DNA from: GWA2-66-18 sp964537395
GTDB taxonomy: Bacteria; Elusimicrobiota; Elusimicrobia; UBA1565; UBA9628
NCBI GenBank assembly: GCA_964537395.1
Contig: CAZIBN010000002.1
Coordinates: forward strand, 14,507-78,506
Direction: 5' to 3'
Length of the DNA stretch: 64,000 nt
Positions 43,914 through 53,435 of the stretch are shown piece after piece. A program made the position numbers and the translations under genes. Position 1 is the stretch's first letter. The number at the start of each line of letters is the position of its first letter. The notes beneath the pieces are model-generated. The model saw only the letters and a list, made by a program, of their open reading frames with translations, did no database searches and was not told the origin of the DNA.

Positions 43914-45567
43914 GCGTGTCGCGAAGACCTCTCCGTGGCTCTGGGCCCTGCTGGCCGCGGCGGCCTTGGCCGTGGGGCTGCGCTTCACGGCGATCGGCTA
44001 TGGTTTGCCTCACACCTACAACGCCGACGAGCCCCATGTCATCAATATGGCCGTGTCCTTCGGCGGCGGCAGCCTGCGCCCGCACTCGTTCAAGTATCCG
44101 ACGCTGTGGCCGACCTTGCTCGCCGGCCTTTACGGCCTCTGGTTCGCGATCTGGTCGGTGTTCGGCCTGCGCAAGAGCCCGCTCGACTTCGCCGCGTTGT
44201 ATGGCTTCGCGCCGACCGGATTCTATCTGATCGCCCGGATGGCATCGGCGCTGGCCGCGCTCGCGGTGGTCGTCGTCGTGGCGCGCGCGGAGCGAAGCGG
44301 GGAGAACTCCTCGCGCTGGCCGTACGGCGCTCTGATCCTGGCTTTCGCGCCTGTGCTTGTCGACCTCGGCCACAGCGCCAAGCCCGACATGCTCATGCTC
44401 CTGTTCATCTCGGGCGCGTGGGCCTGCGCTCTGCGCTTTCAGTCGGGCGGGGCGCGGGGATGGCTGTACGCCGCGGCGGCGCTCGTGGGCGCGGGCTGCT
44501 CGACGCAGTACACGGCGGCCCCGGCCGCGCTGCTCGTGCCGCTGGCCTGGCTTCTGCGCGACGGCGGAAGGCCGCGGTTCTCGTGGCTCCTCGAGGCGGC
44601 CCTGTTCGCCGCGGCGGCTTTCTTCATGGGTTCGCCCTACGTCGCCCTCGATTTCAGCCGCTTCGCCGCGAACTGGACCGACTACGGCGAGCTGAAGAAC
44701 GCGCGTCTGCACGACGCCGCGGCCATGGCGAAGGCCGTGGCCTACAACCTCTGGACCTTCGGGGGCGAAGGCTCGCCCGCGGGCGCGGCCGCCATCATAG
44801 GCCTCGGCGTGCTGCTGTGGAAGCGCACGCGCCGCGCGCTGTTCCTCGCAGTCCCCATCGCGGCGTATTTCGCGCTGCTGACCGCGAGCTTCGACGGCGG
44901 GTGGCAGCGCTACATGCTCGGCATCTTCCCAGCCCTGGCGCTCCTGTCGAGCGAGGGCCTGGCACTCCTCGGAGGCGCCAGCCCCTGGAGGCGCGCCGCG
45001 CTCGCGGCACTCGTGGTGGCACCCGGGCTCTTCGTCTCCTGGCGCCTCGTCTCCGACCTCACCTTGCCCGACACGCGCGCCCAGGCCGAGGTCTGGATGA
45101 AGGCCAACGTGCCCGCGGGCGAAACGATCCTGCTCGACCAGCCGCACGCCTCGCCGCGCGCGACCCCATCGATGGAGCAGTGCCTGCACCTCGCCGAGCG
45201 CACGGCCGCGGCCGGCTCTCCGCGCGCGCGGCTGTGGCGCGCGATGGCGCAGCGCCATCCGGGCGGCGGCTGGAGAATCTACCGCGTCCAGCGCTCGGCG
45301 GCCGACCTCTTCTCCTGGCCGAAGGAGGTTGCCGCATCGCAGGCCGACTCCGACTTTCTCGACGTGCGCCCCGGCCTCGATCCGGTGCGCGCCGTGCGCG
45401 CGGGCTGGGTCGTGACCTCGAGCTTCGGGGCCGACCCGCGCCGCGCGCGGGAGCTCGCCACCTTCTTCTCCGAGCTCGCCGCCGGCGCGGAGCTCGTGAA
45501 GGAATTCCCTTCGGTGCCGGGCAAGACGGCGGGGCCGTGGCTGCGCATCTGGAAGCTGCCGCGCTAA
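43906..45567 (+). CDS. GT-C family (PMT/ArnT-like) membrane glycosyltransferase
   Basis: 553 aa, about ten transmembrane helices. The first periplasmic loop contains TYNADEPHVINMA, the acidic motif of GT39/ArnT-type enzymes that use polyprenyl-phosphate sugars. SFKYPTLWPTLLAGLYGLWF follows. The C-terminal 150 residues are a soluble periplasmic domain. It probably decorates a surface glycan or protein using the donor from the gene at 41017 or 45604. ATG start at 43906; a TTG lies one codon upstream. Confidence 0.85.
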   Translation: MRKRVAKTSPWLWALLAAAALAVGLRFTAIGYGLPHTYNADEPHVINMAVSFGGGSLRPHSFKYPTLWPTLLAGLYGLWFAIWSVFGLRKSPLDFAALYGFAPTGFYLIARMASALAALAVVVVVARAERSGENSSRWPYGALILAFAPVLVDLGHSAKPDMLMLLFISGAWACALRFQSGGARGWLYAAAALVGAGCSTQYTAAPAALLVPLAWLLRDGGRPRFSWLLEAALFAAAAFFMGSPYVALDFSRFAANWTDYGELKNARLHDAAAMAKAVAYNLWTFGGEGSPAGAAAIIGLGVLLWKRTRRALFLAVPIAAYFALLTASFDGGWQRYMLGIFPALALLSSEGLALLGGASPWRRAALAALVVAPGLFVSWRLVSDLTLPDTRAQAEVWMKANVPAGETILLDQPHASPRATPSMEQCLHLAERTAAAGSPRARLWRAMAQRHPGGGWRIYRVQRSAADLFSWPKEVAASQADSDFLDVRPGLDPVRAVRAGWVVTSSFGADPRRARELATFFSELAAGAELVKEFPSVPGKTAGPWLRIWKLPR

Positions 45568-45590
45568 ATGGCCTGATTTTCCGGAAATGA

Positions 45591-45596
45591 TAAGAT
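45591..45596 (+). promoter_or_regulatory. -10 element, near-leaderless
   Basis: TAAGAT, seven bases before the ATG at 45604. Confidence 0.4.
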
Positions 45597-45603
45597 TACG
45601 CCC

Positions 45604-46764
45604 ATGAACGAGACCTTGTCGATCGTCATTCCCGCGTATAACGAGGAAGACTCTGTCGACGATATTTTAAAGCGCTGCCTCGACGCCCGAGCCGTGCTGA
45701 TGCGGGACGCCGGCCTTTCCGCCGTGGACGTCGTCCTTGTCGACGATGGCTCCCGCGACAAGACGCAGGAAAAGGCCCGGCGCTGGAACGAGGTCAAGCT
45801 CGTCGTCCATGAGAAGAACAAGGGCTACGGCGCCGCGCTGATGACCGGCTTCCGCGCCTCCTCCGGAGATTATCTGTCGTTCCTCGACGCCGACGGCACC
45901 TGCGATCCGCTCGCCTTCGCCGGCCTCATCCAGGCGCTCCGGCGGGAGGATGCTGATATGGCCGTGGGCGCGCGCCTGCATGCCGCCTCCTCCATGCCCG
46001 CCATCCGCGCCTTCGGCAATCGCCTCTACGCGCTGCTTCTGCGCAGCCTGACCGGGGTGCGCATGACCGACACCGCGAGCGGCATGCGCGTGTTCAAGCG
46101 CGCCCTCCTGCCGCGCCTCGCACCCCTGCCGACGGGCCTGCACTTCACGCCGGCGATGACCGCGCGTGTCGCCTGCATGGGCGCCACCCTCGTGGAGCAT
46201 CCGATCCCCTATTCCGACCGGGTCGGCCAGTCGAAGCTCTCCGTCCTGCAGGACGGCGTGCGCTTCCTCCGCGTGATCCTCGGCACCGTCTTCGCCTATT
46301 TCCCGATGCGGGTGTTCGCCCCTTTGGCCGCCGTATGCCTCGTGGTCGCGGCCGGCCTGGCCTACACGCCCGCGAGCGTCTACCTCCGCGGCTTCGGGCT
46401 CGAGGACGACATGATCTACCGTCTGCTCACGGTGCTGACCTTGTCCGCGTGCGGCACGATCTTCGCGGCGATCGGCCTGCTCGCGCAGAAGGCCTCGAAC
46501 ACGGCCCTCGGACGGCCCGCCTCGTGGCTCGATCGTCCGCGCGTGCGCGAGACGGCGGGCGCGGCCGGCGGCGCGCTGTGGCTGATCGGAGCCGGGGTCA
46601 ACTGGCCGACCGTCGTCGAGTACGCGCGGACCGCGCACATCACGCGCCACTGGGGCTGGGTGCTCGCCGGCGCGATCGCGGTCATCTGCGGCACCGTGCT
46701 CGTCTCGCTCTCGATCGCGCTCGGCGCCTTCGCGCACCTTCCGACGCGGGAGGACGCTCCGTGA
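45604..46764 (+). CDS. GT2 glycosyltransferase (DPM-like) with membrane domain
   Basis: 386 aa. The N-terminal GT2 domain (LSIVIPAYNEEDSVDDILKR; VDVVLVDDGSRDKTQ; YLSFLDADGTCDPLAF; MTDTASGMRVFKR) is followed by four hydrophobic segments (from about 225). The arrangement matches polyprenyl-phosphate hexose transferases with a GtrA-like membrane region. It likely makes a membrane-bound sugar donor. Coupled to the epimerase gene by a GTGA overlap. Confidence 0.87.
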   Translation: MNETLSIVIPAYNEEDSVDDILKRCLDARAVLMRDAGLSAVDVVLVDDGSRDKTQEKARRWNEVKLVVHEKNKGYGAALMTGFRASSGDYLSFLDADGTCDPLAFAGLIQALRREDADMAVGARLHAASSMPAIRAFGNRLYALLLRSLTGVRMTDTASGMRVFKRALLPRLAPLPTGLHFTPAMTARVACMGATLVEHPIPYSDRVGQSKLSVLQDGVRFLRVILGTVFAYFPMRVFAPLAAVCLVVAAGLAYTPASVYLRGFGLEDDMIYRLLTVLTLSACGTIFAAIGLLAQKASNTALGRPASWLDRPRVRETAGAAGGALWLIGAGVNWPTVVEYARTAHITRHWGWVLAGAIAVICGTVLVSLSIALGAFAHLPTREDAP

Positions 46765-47747
46765 GCTTCTGGGACCGCAAGAAGGTCCTCGTCACCGGCG
46801 GCGGCGGCTTCATCGGCAGCCACGTCGTCGAACAGCTGCTGAGAAGGCACAGGGAGGTCCGTGTCACCGTGGCCGGGCGCATGAGCAAGGAGAACAAGCG
46901 CAATCTCTCCGAGGTCCTGCGCAATCCCTATCTGCGCATGATCAAGGGCGACCTGCGTAATCCTATTTTCTGCCGCCGCGCCTGCAAGGGCCAGGACGTC
47001 GTGCTCAACGTCGCCGGCGTCGTGGGCGGAGTGGGCTACAACAGCAAGCACCATGGCAGCCTGTTCCGCGACAACATGACCTTGCAGCTCAACGTGATCG
47101 AAGCCGCGCGGCTGGAGAACGTCGCGCGCTATCTTGTCGTGAGCACGGCCTGCGTCTATCCGCGCGTCTGCGAGATCCCGACTCCTGAGAGCGAGGGGTT
47201 TCGCGATGCACCGGAACTGACCAACCGCGGCTACGGCTGGTCCAAGCGCATGGGCGAGTATCTCGGCCAGGCCTACGCCGAGGAATTCGGCATGAGTGTG
47301 GCTATCGTCCGGCCGTACAACGCGTACGGCCCGCGCGACCACTTCGACCCCGAGAAATCCCACGTCATCGCCGCCTTGGTCCGCCGCGTCTGCGAGGGGG
47401 AGAGCCCGCTGAAGGTCTGGGGCGACGGCAAGACCACCCGCGCGTTCCTCTACGTGGACGACTTCGCGCGCGGCCTGCTCGACGTGGCCGAGAAGTATCC
47501 GAAGGCAGACCCGGTGAACATCGGTTCGTCGCAAGAGGTCTCGGTCAAGGACCTGGCCAAGGCGGTTTTGCGGGCGGCCGGTGCCGAGGAAACCAAGCTC
47601 ATATTCGATCCATCAAAACCCTCGGGACAGCCCCGAAGGGCATGCGACACGACGAAGTCCCGCAAGGTCCTCGGCTTCAAGGCCGAGATCGGCTTGGACG
47701 AAGGCCTGCGGCGCACGATTGCCTGGTACCGGGAGAACCTGCAGTGA
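46761..47747 (+). CDS. NAD-dependent sugar epimerase/dehydratase (extended SDR)
   Basis: 328 aa, GTG start overlapping the upstream stop. Rossmann motif VLVTGGGGFIGSHVVEQL, catalytic STACVYP (Ser/Thr) and YGWSKRMGE (YxxxK), and TRAFLYVDDFARGLLDV. It resembles GDP-L-fucose synthase/GDP-mannose 3,5-epimerase relatives. It provides an activated sugar for the surrounding glycosyltransferases. The exact nucleotide sugar cannot be assigned. Confidence 0.9.
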   Translation: MSFWDRKKVLVTGGGGFIGSHVVEQLLRRHREVRVTVAGRMSKENKRNLSEVLRNPYLRMIKGDLRNPIFCRRACKGQDVVLNVAGVVGGVGYNSKHHGSLFRDNMTLQLNVIEAARLENVARYLVVSTACVYPRVCEIPTPESEGFRDAPELTNRGYGWSKRMGEYLGQAYAEEFGMSVAIVRPYNAYGPRDHFDPEKSHVIAALVRRVCEGESPLKVWGDGKTTRAFLYVDDFARGLLDVAEKYPKADPVNIGSSQEVSVKDLAKAVLRAAGAEETKLIFDPSKPSGQPRRACDTTKSRKVLGFKAEIGLDEGLRRTIAWYRENLQ

Positions 47748-48484
47748 GAGGCAAGCGGCTGTTGGTCCTGCTCACCTTCAACGAGATCGAGGCCCTGCCC
47801 AAGATCTTCGACCGCCTTCCGCTCTCCGCGGCCGACGAGGTGATGGCCATCGACGGCGGCTCCAAGGACGGCACGGTCGAGTTCCTCGAGTCCAAGGGCT
47901 TGAAGGTCGTCACCCAGCCGCGCCGCGGCCGCGGCGTCGCCTTTCGCCTCGCCCTCGAGCTGACGGACGCGGAGACGATCTGCTACTACAGCCCCGACGG
48001 CAACGAGGACCCCGCCGATATCCCCAAGATATTCGAGAAGATCGAGGCGGAAGGCCAGGACCTCGTCGTCGCCTCGCGCATGATGAAGGGCGCCTACAAC
48101 GAGGAGGACATCCACTGGTTCCGACCGCGCAAATGGGTCAACCAGCTCTTCACCTTGGCTGCCAACCTGCTCTGGAACCGCGGCCCGTACGTCGAGGACA
48201 CGATCAACGGCTTTCGCGCCGTGCGCGCTGAGTCGCTGCGGCGCTGCGCCTGTGATGCCGACGGCTTTCCCATCGAATACCAGATGTCGATCCGCATGAT
48301 GAAATTGAATTTCGTGATAGGGGAGATGCCGACGCACGAATACCCGCGTCTCGGCGGCCAGAGCACCGCTGAGTCCTGGCCCACCGGGGTCATCTTCGTC
48401 AAAACCCTCCTGCGCGAGATGTCGATGGGACGCCGCGTGACCGCGGCCGATGACGAAAAGGTAGAATTGACCCCCCATGGCTGA
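47744..48484 (+). CDS. GT2-family glycosyltransferase
   Basis: 246 aa, GTG start overlapping the epimerase stop. LLVLLTFNEIEALPKIFDRL, DEVMAIDGGSKDGTVEFL, the acidic YYSPDGNEDPADIPKIF motif and VEDTINGFRAVRAESL are those of short polyprenyl-phosphate sugar synthases. No membrane span. Its last 8 bases overlap the start of the Wzy_C gene. Confidence 0.88.
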   Translation: MRGKRLLVLLTFNEIEALPKIFDRLPLSAADEVMAIDGGSKDGTVEFLESKGLKVVTQPRRGRGVAFRLALELTDAETICYYSPDGNEDPADIPKIFEKIEAEGQDLVVASRMMKGAYNEEDIHWFRPRKWVNQLFTLAANLLWNRGPYVEDTINGFRAVRAESLRRCACDADGFPIEYQMSIRMMKLNFVIGEMPTHEYPRLGGQSTAESWPTGVIFVKTLLREMSMGRRVTAADDEKVELTPHG

Positions 48485-51068
48485 CCTACGCCGCGAACAG
48501 CGCGCAGACGCGGAAACCTTCGCCCACCGGGCGATCATCACCTGGCTTCCGCTCCTCTACCTGCTCATCTCCTCGCTCTTCTTCCTGCGCACCTACGATT
48601 CCGCGCAGGTGAAGATCTCGATGATGCAGATGGGCGGCCTGGGCCTGCTGACGATGTGGCTCGTGCGCCTGGCCGTCGCCGGCCGCCACGCGCTCAATCG
48701 GGAAGACCTCGTCTGCCTTTCGCCTTTCCTCGCCTACCTCTTCTGGGGCGTGTTCTCCTACATGAAGGCGCCGTATCATATGTCGTCCACCGATTTTTTC
48801 CTGCGCCACTTGTTCTATATGATCGCGGCGCTGATCACGATCTACGAGTTCGACGAGGCCGCCATCGCGCGCCTGTTCAAGGTCATGATCTGGACCGCGT
48901 GGATCGCGATCGGCTACGGCGCCCTGCAGTTCGTGGACAATTCGATGTTCCCGGTCGGGCCCGGCAAGGGCATCGACCCGTTCGTCTGGCGCGGCGCGTT
49001 TTCCGACCGTGTGTTCTCGACGTACGGCAACCCCAACTTCTACGGCGACTACCTCGTCATCATGTTCCCGATCCTGCTCACGCAGTGGTTCAAGACGCGG
49101 AGGTGGAGCCTGGTCGTCCTCATCGGCCTGCTCCTGCTCAGCCTCATCAAGACGGGGACCAAGGGCGCGTGGCTCGGCTTTGCGATGGTGTGCTTCGTCT
49201 TCGGCGTGATCGCCCTTGTGTTCTTTCCCGAGCAGAGCAAGCCTTACCGTAAGCGCCTGCTGGGCGTCGTCGGCGGCCTGGTGCTGGCCTTCGTCGGCTA
49301 CACGGCCAAGGATCTGAGCGGACGCGTCGTCTCGATCAACTTCCGCCTGTTCACCTGGGAAGCGACCTGGGAGATGATCCGCACCAATCCCTGGACCGGC
49401 TCGGGCGTAGGTTCCTTCCCGCCGCTTTACCCGGCCTTCCGCCGCCCCGCGATCTTCCACATCGAGGGCAAGCACAACACGGAGACCGATCACGCCGAGA
49501 ACGAGTATCTGGAGCAGTTCTTCGACAACGGCATCCTGGGCTTCGGCATCTTCATCTGGCTCATCCTGAGCACCTTGGTCGTGGGCTTCCGCTCGCTCGG
49601 GCAGCTCACGACGACGGCCATGCTCAAGGACGGGCGCCCGCCGCCGCGCGCCTTCGACCTGATCGGCGTGATCGTCTCGTTCATGGGCATGCTCGGGCAC
49701 AACTGCTTCGACGTGAGCCTGCGCTTCGTGTCATCGGGCGTCTACCTGGGGCTGCTGTCGGGCCTCATCGTCAATGTCGCGCGCGGCAAGGCGCTCTATG
49801 AGCTCCACGCGCGCGAGGCGGCGCCGGCCGCCGACCCCGCCGAAGCGTCTTCGCTGTGGGCGACGTTATCGGAGATGCTGATCTGGCCGCTGCGGCTCGC
49901 CGCGGCCGGCGGCGTTCTCTATCTCGCTTTCTTCAAGGATTGGTCCCTGTTCAAGATGCTCCCGTTCGCGGGCATGTTCGGCGAGTTCTGCATGCTCCAG
50001 GGCCCGCTTTCGCGCGTGCCGGGCGGCGGCGAGCTTCTGCAGTGGTGGCTCGCCTGGGGCGTCTTCGGCGGCTGCATGCTCTGGCTCGGCTGGGTCATGA
50101 TCCGCCTGTGCATCCTCTCCGAGAATCCCGTCGTTCCGTTGATCGTGCTCGCGATGCTCGCGCCGCTGTACCAGTTCTGGGGCTACTTCAAGGCCGATAT
50201 CCACCACAACGTGGCCATCTACTTCTCCAAAGAGCGCCAGTGGGAGCCCGCCGTCGGCAACTATCTGATCGTCAACAAGCTCAACCCTGACTTCGTGATG
50301 TCGAAGTACTTCTTGGGTAATGTTTTTAACGACCGCTTCAACATGACGAAGGCGTATCTGCCGAACTGGGGCGACACCGGGAACGTCCCGCACGACGACT
50401 ACGAGCGCGCGATGTACTGGTACGAGGAAGTCCGTAAGCTCGCGCCGAACTACGTGCAGATGCATCATCAGATCGGCAACCTGCATCTGCGCCGCGCCGA
50501 ATGGGCGACCAACAACGGCCGCCCCGAGGAAGCCCAGAAGTATCTCGATCTGGCGCTCATGCGCTTCAAGTTCTACAACCAGATCGACCCTGTCTTCGCG
50601 CCGAACTTCTACCGCACGGCGCAGATCCACATGATCCGCAAGGAGTACGCCCTCGCGGTGAAGACCTACCAGGCCCTCATCGACGCGCAGGGCTGCGCTG
50701 TGGAGCCGTCCTTGCTCGCCAAGCCGTGGCTGAGAAGCACCATCCTCTCGTATCAGAGCTACGAAGAGCTGGACGGCCTGTGGGCCCATCACCATGTCGG
50801 TCGCGCCCGGCCGCGGGAGTCCGCGGAGGCCTACACGAGCATGGCCAACGCCCTGTTCATGGACAACCTCTTCCTGGAGGCTGAGCAGGCATATCGTATC
50901 GCGCTCTCCTACGACCAGAACTTCGACATGGCCAAAAAGAACCTCGAGGTCACCTATCGCCGTGCGCAGGCCGACGGCCGTCTCAAGCCCTTCATCGTGC
51001 CGGCCGGCACGGTGATCATCCCCGGCAAGCCTGTCCCGACCGGCTGGACGATCGCTCCCAAGAAGTAG
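48477..51068 (+). CDS. O-antigen ligase/polymerase (Wzy_C) with C-terminal TPR domain
   Basis: 863 aa. About eleven membrane spans (to about 590) contain the Wzy_C pattern: GNPNFYGDYLVIMFPILLTQ, IKTGTKGAWLGF, then ATWEMIRTNPWTGSGVGSFP and DHAENEYLEQFFDNGILGFG. A soluble C-terminal third (about 600-840) holds TPR-like repeats. It likely polymerises or transfers the lipid-linked glycan built by the preceding genes. A -10-like TAGAAT lies nine bases before the ATG within the upstream gene, giving a possible internal promoter. It is the second such protein here after 27806-29179. Confidence 0.85.
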   Translation: MADLRREQRADAETFAHRAIITWLPLLYLLISSLFFLRTYDSAQVKISMMQMGGLGLLTMWLVRLAVAGRHALNREDLVCLSPFLAYLFWGVFSYMKAPYHMSSTDFFLRHLFYMIAALITIYEFDEAAIARLFKVMIWTAWIAIGYGALQFVDNSMFPVGPGKGIDPFVWRGAFSDRVFSTYGNPNFYGDYLVIMFPILLTQWFKTRRWSLVVLIGLLLLSLIKTGTKGAWLGFAMVCFVFGVIALVFFPEQSKPYRKRLLGVVGGLVLAFVGYTAKDLSGRVVSINFRLFTWEATWEMIRTNPWTGSGVGSFPPLYPAFRRPAIFHIEGKHNTETDHAENEYLEQFFDNGILGFGIFIWLILSTLVVGFRSLGQLTTTAMLKDGRPPPRAFDLIGVIVSFMGMLGHNCFDVSLRFVSSGVYLGLLSGLIVNVARGKALYELHAREAAPAADPAEASSLWATLSEMLIWPLRLAAAGGVLYLAFFKDWSLFKMLPFAGMFGEFCMLQGPLSRVPGGGELLQWWLAWGVFGGCMLWLGWVMIRLCILSENPVVPLIVLAMLAPLYQFWGYFKADIHHNVAIYFSKERQWEPAVGNYLIVNKLNPDFVMSKYFLGNVFNDRFNMTKAYLPNWGDTGNVPHDDYERAMYWYEEVRKLAPNYVQMHHQIGNLHLRRAEWATNNGRPEEAQKYLDLALMRFKFYNQIDPVFAPNFYRTAQIHMIRKEYALAVKTYQALIDAQGCAVEPSLLAKPWLRSTILSYQSYEELDGLWAHHHVGRARPRESAEAYTSMANALFMDNLFLEAEQAYRIALSYDQNFDMAKKNLEVTYRRAQADGRLKPFIVPAGTVIIPGKPVPTGWTIAPKK

Positions 51069-51075
51069 GCCGCGC

Positions 51076-52107
51076 CTAGGCGCCGGCGGCGCGTTTCGCG
51101 CGCAGGAGCGCGTTCTCAGTCGCGATCAGCGGATCGATGAGGTCATAGACGGCACGCTTCTCCGCGCTTGCCAGGACGCGATGGTGGCGCACAGTGAGCC
51201 AGGACTTGCGCGCCTCTTTTGCCGCGGCCAGAAGCGGCGCGGGTACGAGCGTCGCTTTGTAAACGGGCATGCTCTTCGCCTCGTCTCCGAGTTCCTTGAG
51301 CAGGAATTCCCGGGCCTTTGCGGGCTGGAGATTCTTGACGAGATAAGAGGCGATCTCGCGCACGATCTTCTTTTTCTCGGCGGCGAGTATGTCGGGCGGC
51401 GTGCCGCCGGCGACGAGCGCGGCCATGCCTTCGGGGTACTCCTCGAGCCACTTGTGCGTGACCTGGCCCTCATGGATGCGGCGGACCGCCAGGCGCTCGT
51501 AGATCACACCCACCTCGACGCCGTCGGCGAGCATGCGCGCATAGAGCTCGTTGTCGAGGATGACCATGTCCGAGCGGTAATGGCCGTACTTTTTATACAG
51601 CGCGCGCGGGATCGCGAGATTCGTCGTGAGGTACGGCAGGAACTCCTCACCGACGGCGTAGTGACCGGGGACCTTGCCTTCCTCGATATTCATCCCGGGC
51701 GGGAACGCGGTGCCGATCAGGCGATCGTAACGGTGCAGCCAGCCGTCCGAAAAAACAAATCCGGCCTGCGGGCGGGCCTTGAAGAATTCGGCGAATTTCT
51801 CCAGACGATTCAGCGTCCAAAAGTCATCGGAGTCTATGTTCGTGATCCACGTCCCCGTCGCCATCTCCAGGGCCATGTTGCGGCAGGCCATGTTCCCGAT
51901 GTTCTTCGGGACGCGGGTATACTTGAAGCGCGGATCCTTGGTCCAGCCCTTGATCATCTCCGGCGTCTCGTCCATGGACCCGTCGTCGACGATCAGGACC
52001 TCGTAATCGCCGCAGGTCTGGCGCAGGACGGTGGACAGGGCCCCGGGCAGCATATGCGCCCGGTTGTAGGTGGGGAGGACGATCGAAAAGAGAGGCTCGC
52101 CCATCAC
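51076..52107 (-). CDS. GT2-family glycosyltransferase
   Basis: 343 aa. FSIVLPTYNRAHMLPGALST, YEVLIVDDGSMDETPEMI, GTWITNIDSDDFWTLNRLE (DxD) and SDMVILDNELYARML define a GT2 GT-A enzyme. The C-terminal 100 residues are helical. It is convergent with the Wzy_C gene (7-base gap) and overlaps the glutathione peroxidase gene upstream (ATGA), an odd pairing of glycan and redox functions. Confidence 0.9.
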   Translation of the reverse strand: MMGEPLFSIVLPTYNRAHMLPGALSTVLRQTCGDYEVLIVDDGSMDETPEMIKGWTKDPRFKYTRVPKNIGNMACRNMALEMATGTWITNIDSDDFWTLNRLEKFAEFFKARPQAGFVFSDGWLHRYDRLIGTAFPPGMNIEEGKVPGHYAVGEEFLPYLTTNLAIPRALYKKYGHYRSDMVILDNELYARMLADGVEVGVIYERLAVRRIHEGQVTHKWLEEYPEGMAALVAGGTPPDILAAEKKKIVREIASYLVKNLQPAKAREFLLKELGDEAKSMPVYKATLVPAPLLAAAKEARKSWLTVRHHRVLASAEKRAVYDLIDPLIATENALLRAKRAAGA

Positions 52108-52694
52108 GCCAGCAGAGCCTCGATCTTGCCGCTGATCTCCTTGCCGACGGGGTTGGCGTCGGGGCCGAAGCGGGCGACGACGAGCCCGTCCTTATCGACG
52201 AGGAACTTGGAGAAGTTCCAGGGGATGTCGCCGTTGAATCCGGCCTCGGTCGTCAGGTACTTATATAAAGGATGGATCGCAGGGCCTTTTACGCTGATCT
52301 TCGAGTAGAGGTCGAAGGAGAGCGCGAACTTGGTCATGCAGAAGCTTTTGATGTCGGCGTCGGTGCCGGGCTCCTGAGCGCCGAACTCGTTGGCGGGGAA
52401 GGCCGCGATGCGCAAGCCCTTGCCTTGATACTTCTGGTACAGCGCCTCGAGGTCGGTGTATTGCGGGGTGAAGCCGCAAAGCGAGGCGGTGTTGACGATG
52501 AGAAGAGGGTGGCCTTTGTATTTGGAGAGCTTGGTCGGCTTTCCGTCGATGCTCGTCATCTCGAATTCGTAGATGCGGCCCTTCGTTTTCTCAGCTTGCA
52601 TCGTGTTCACCTCTGTTTTTTGGGAGAAGGTCGCCCCGGCGGCGAACACCGCCGAGGACAGGGCTAGCTTCGCCTTGCGCAGGATTTCCTTCAT
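52104..52694 (-). CDS. Glutathione/thiol peroxidase (GPx family)
   Basis: 196 aa from MKEILRKAKLALSSAV. A hydrophobic N-terminal segment suggests export or membrane attachment. GPx signatures: VNTASLCGFTPQY with peroxidatic Cys C73, FPANEFGAQEPG with Q107, and WNFSKFLVD (W159, N160). C118 (SFCMTK) may resolve. It reduces peroxides, probably with thioredoxin. A -10 TAGAAT (52702-52707) lies seven bases before the ATG and overlaps the end of the upstream oxidoreductase gene. Confidence 0.92.
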   Translation of the reverse strand: MKEILRKAKLALSSAVFAAGATFSQKTEVNTMQAEKTKGRIYEFEMTSIDGKPTKLSKYKGHPLLIVNTASLCGFTPQYTDLEALYQKYQGKGLRIAAFPANEFGAQEPGTDADIKSFCMTKFALSFDLYSKISVKGPAIHPLYKYLTTEAGFNGDIPWNFSKFLVDKDGLVVARFGPDANPVGKEISGKIEALLA

Positions 52695-52704
52695 GCCGGG
52701 CATT

Positions 52705-53361
52705 CTACCTTTCGTGCCGCTCTTCAAGCCACGGATCGGCCCGATTGTGGTAGCCTCGCGTCTCCCAGAACCCGGGCTTGTCGGCAGAGGCGAGCTCGAG
52801 GCCCCGCAGGAACTTCCCGGATTTCCACGCGTACAAGGTCGGTATCACCATGCGCATCGGCCCGCCGTGCTCGAGCGGCAGCGGGCTGCCGTCGAGCTCG
52901 TAGGCGAGGAGCGCGTCGGCCGTCGAGGCCTCGAGCAAAGAGGTGTTCGTCGTGTACTGCTCGGCGCAGTGCTGGATCACGAAGGCGGCGGCGGGCTTGG
53001 GGCGCACGAGCTTGAGCAGGTCGATCATCAGCACGCCGCCCCATCTCGCGTCCATCTTCGACCAGGTCGTGACGCAGTGGAAGTCGCTGACGCTGTCCGT
53101 CTTGGGGAGGGCCTGAAACTCCTTCCAGTTCAATGCGATCGGGTTCTCGACCTCACCCCACACCTTGAAGCTCCACTCCTTCTCGTCGAAGGGGGGATGG
53201 ACGCCGAGGTCCAGCACGGGGAAGCCTTTGCTCCACGTCTGCCCCGGAGGCAGGCGATCGCGCCTCTGGGATTCGGATCGGGCGGCCTTGTCCTTCCTGA
53301 ACCGCTCCAGCATCTTCGCCTTGGCGGCGATCATCTTCTCGTTGTACTTTGGAGTATCCAT
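52705..53361 (-). CDS. Molybdopterin-dependent oxidoreductase, sulfite-oxidase fold
   Basis: 218 aa oxidoreductase molybdopterin-binding domain (YuiH/MsrP-like). VSDFHCVTTWSKMDARWGGV carries the Mo-ligand cysteine, and HGGPMRMVIPTLYAWKSGKF with GFWETRGYHNRADPW are conserved family blocks. It has neither Tat signal nor haem domain, so it appears cytosolic. The substrate may be sulfite or an S- or N-oxide. The left copy of a 53-bp inverted repeat begins 9 bases upstream of the ATG. Confidence 0.9.
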   Translation of the reverse strand: MDTPKYNEKMIAAKAKMLERFRKDKAARSESQRRDRLPPGQTWSKGFPVLDLGVHPPFDEKEWSFKVWGEVENPIALNWKEFQALPKTDSVSDFHCVTTWSKMDARWGGVLMIDLLKLVRPKPAAAFVIQHCAEQYTTNTSLLEASTADALLAYELDGSPLPLEHGGPMRMVIPTLYAWKSGKFLRGLELASADKPGFWETRGYHNRADPWLEERHER

Positions 53362-53370
53362 TGGTCCAGT

Positions 53371-53423
53371 GGTGTCAGGCTTATACTTACGCTAATTGCT
53401 CGGGGCTTGAACCGGTGCGAGTT
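53371..53423 (+). repeat. 53-bp inverted repeat, left copy
   Basis: Begins GGTGTCAGGCTTATA and ends ACCGGTGCGAGTT. It aligns without gaps to the reverse complement of 54009-54061, with 42 of 53 identical positions by eye. It faces inward toward the GmhB-like gene. Confidence 0.75.
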
Positions 53424-53435
53424 GAGTCGAATGCT

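Noticed and set aside
42066..43988. 640-codon open frame opposite the radical SAM and GT2 genes
   Set aside because: Spans two real genes in antisense and has no domain.
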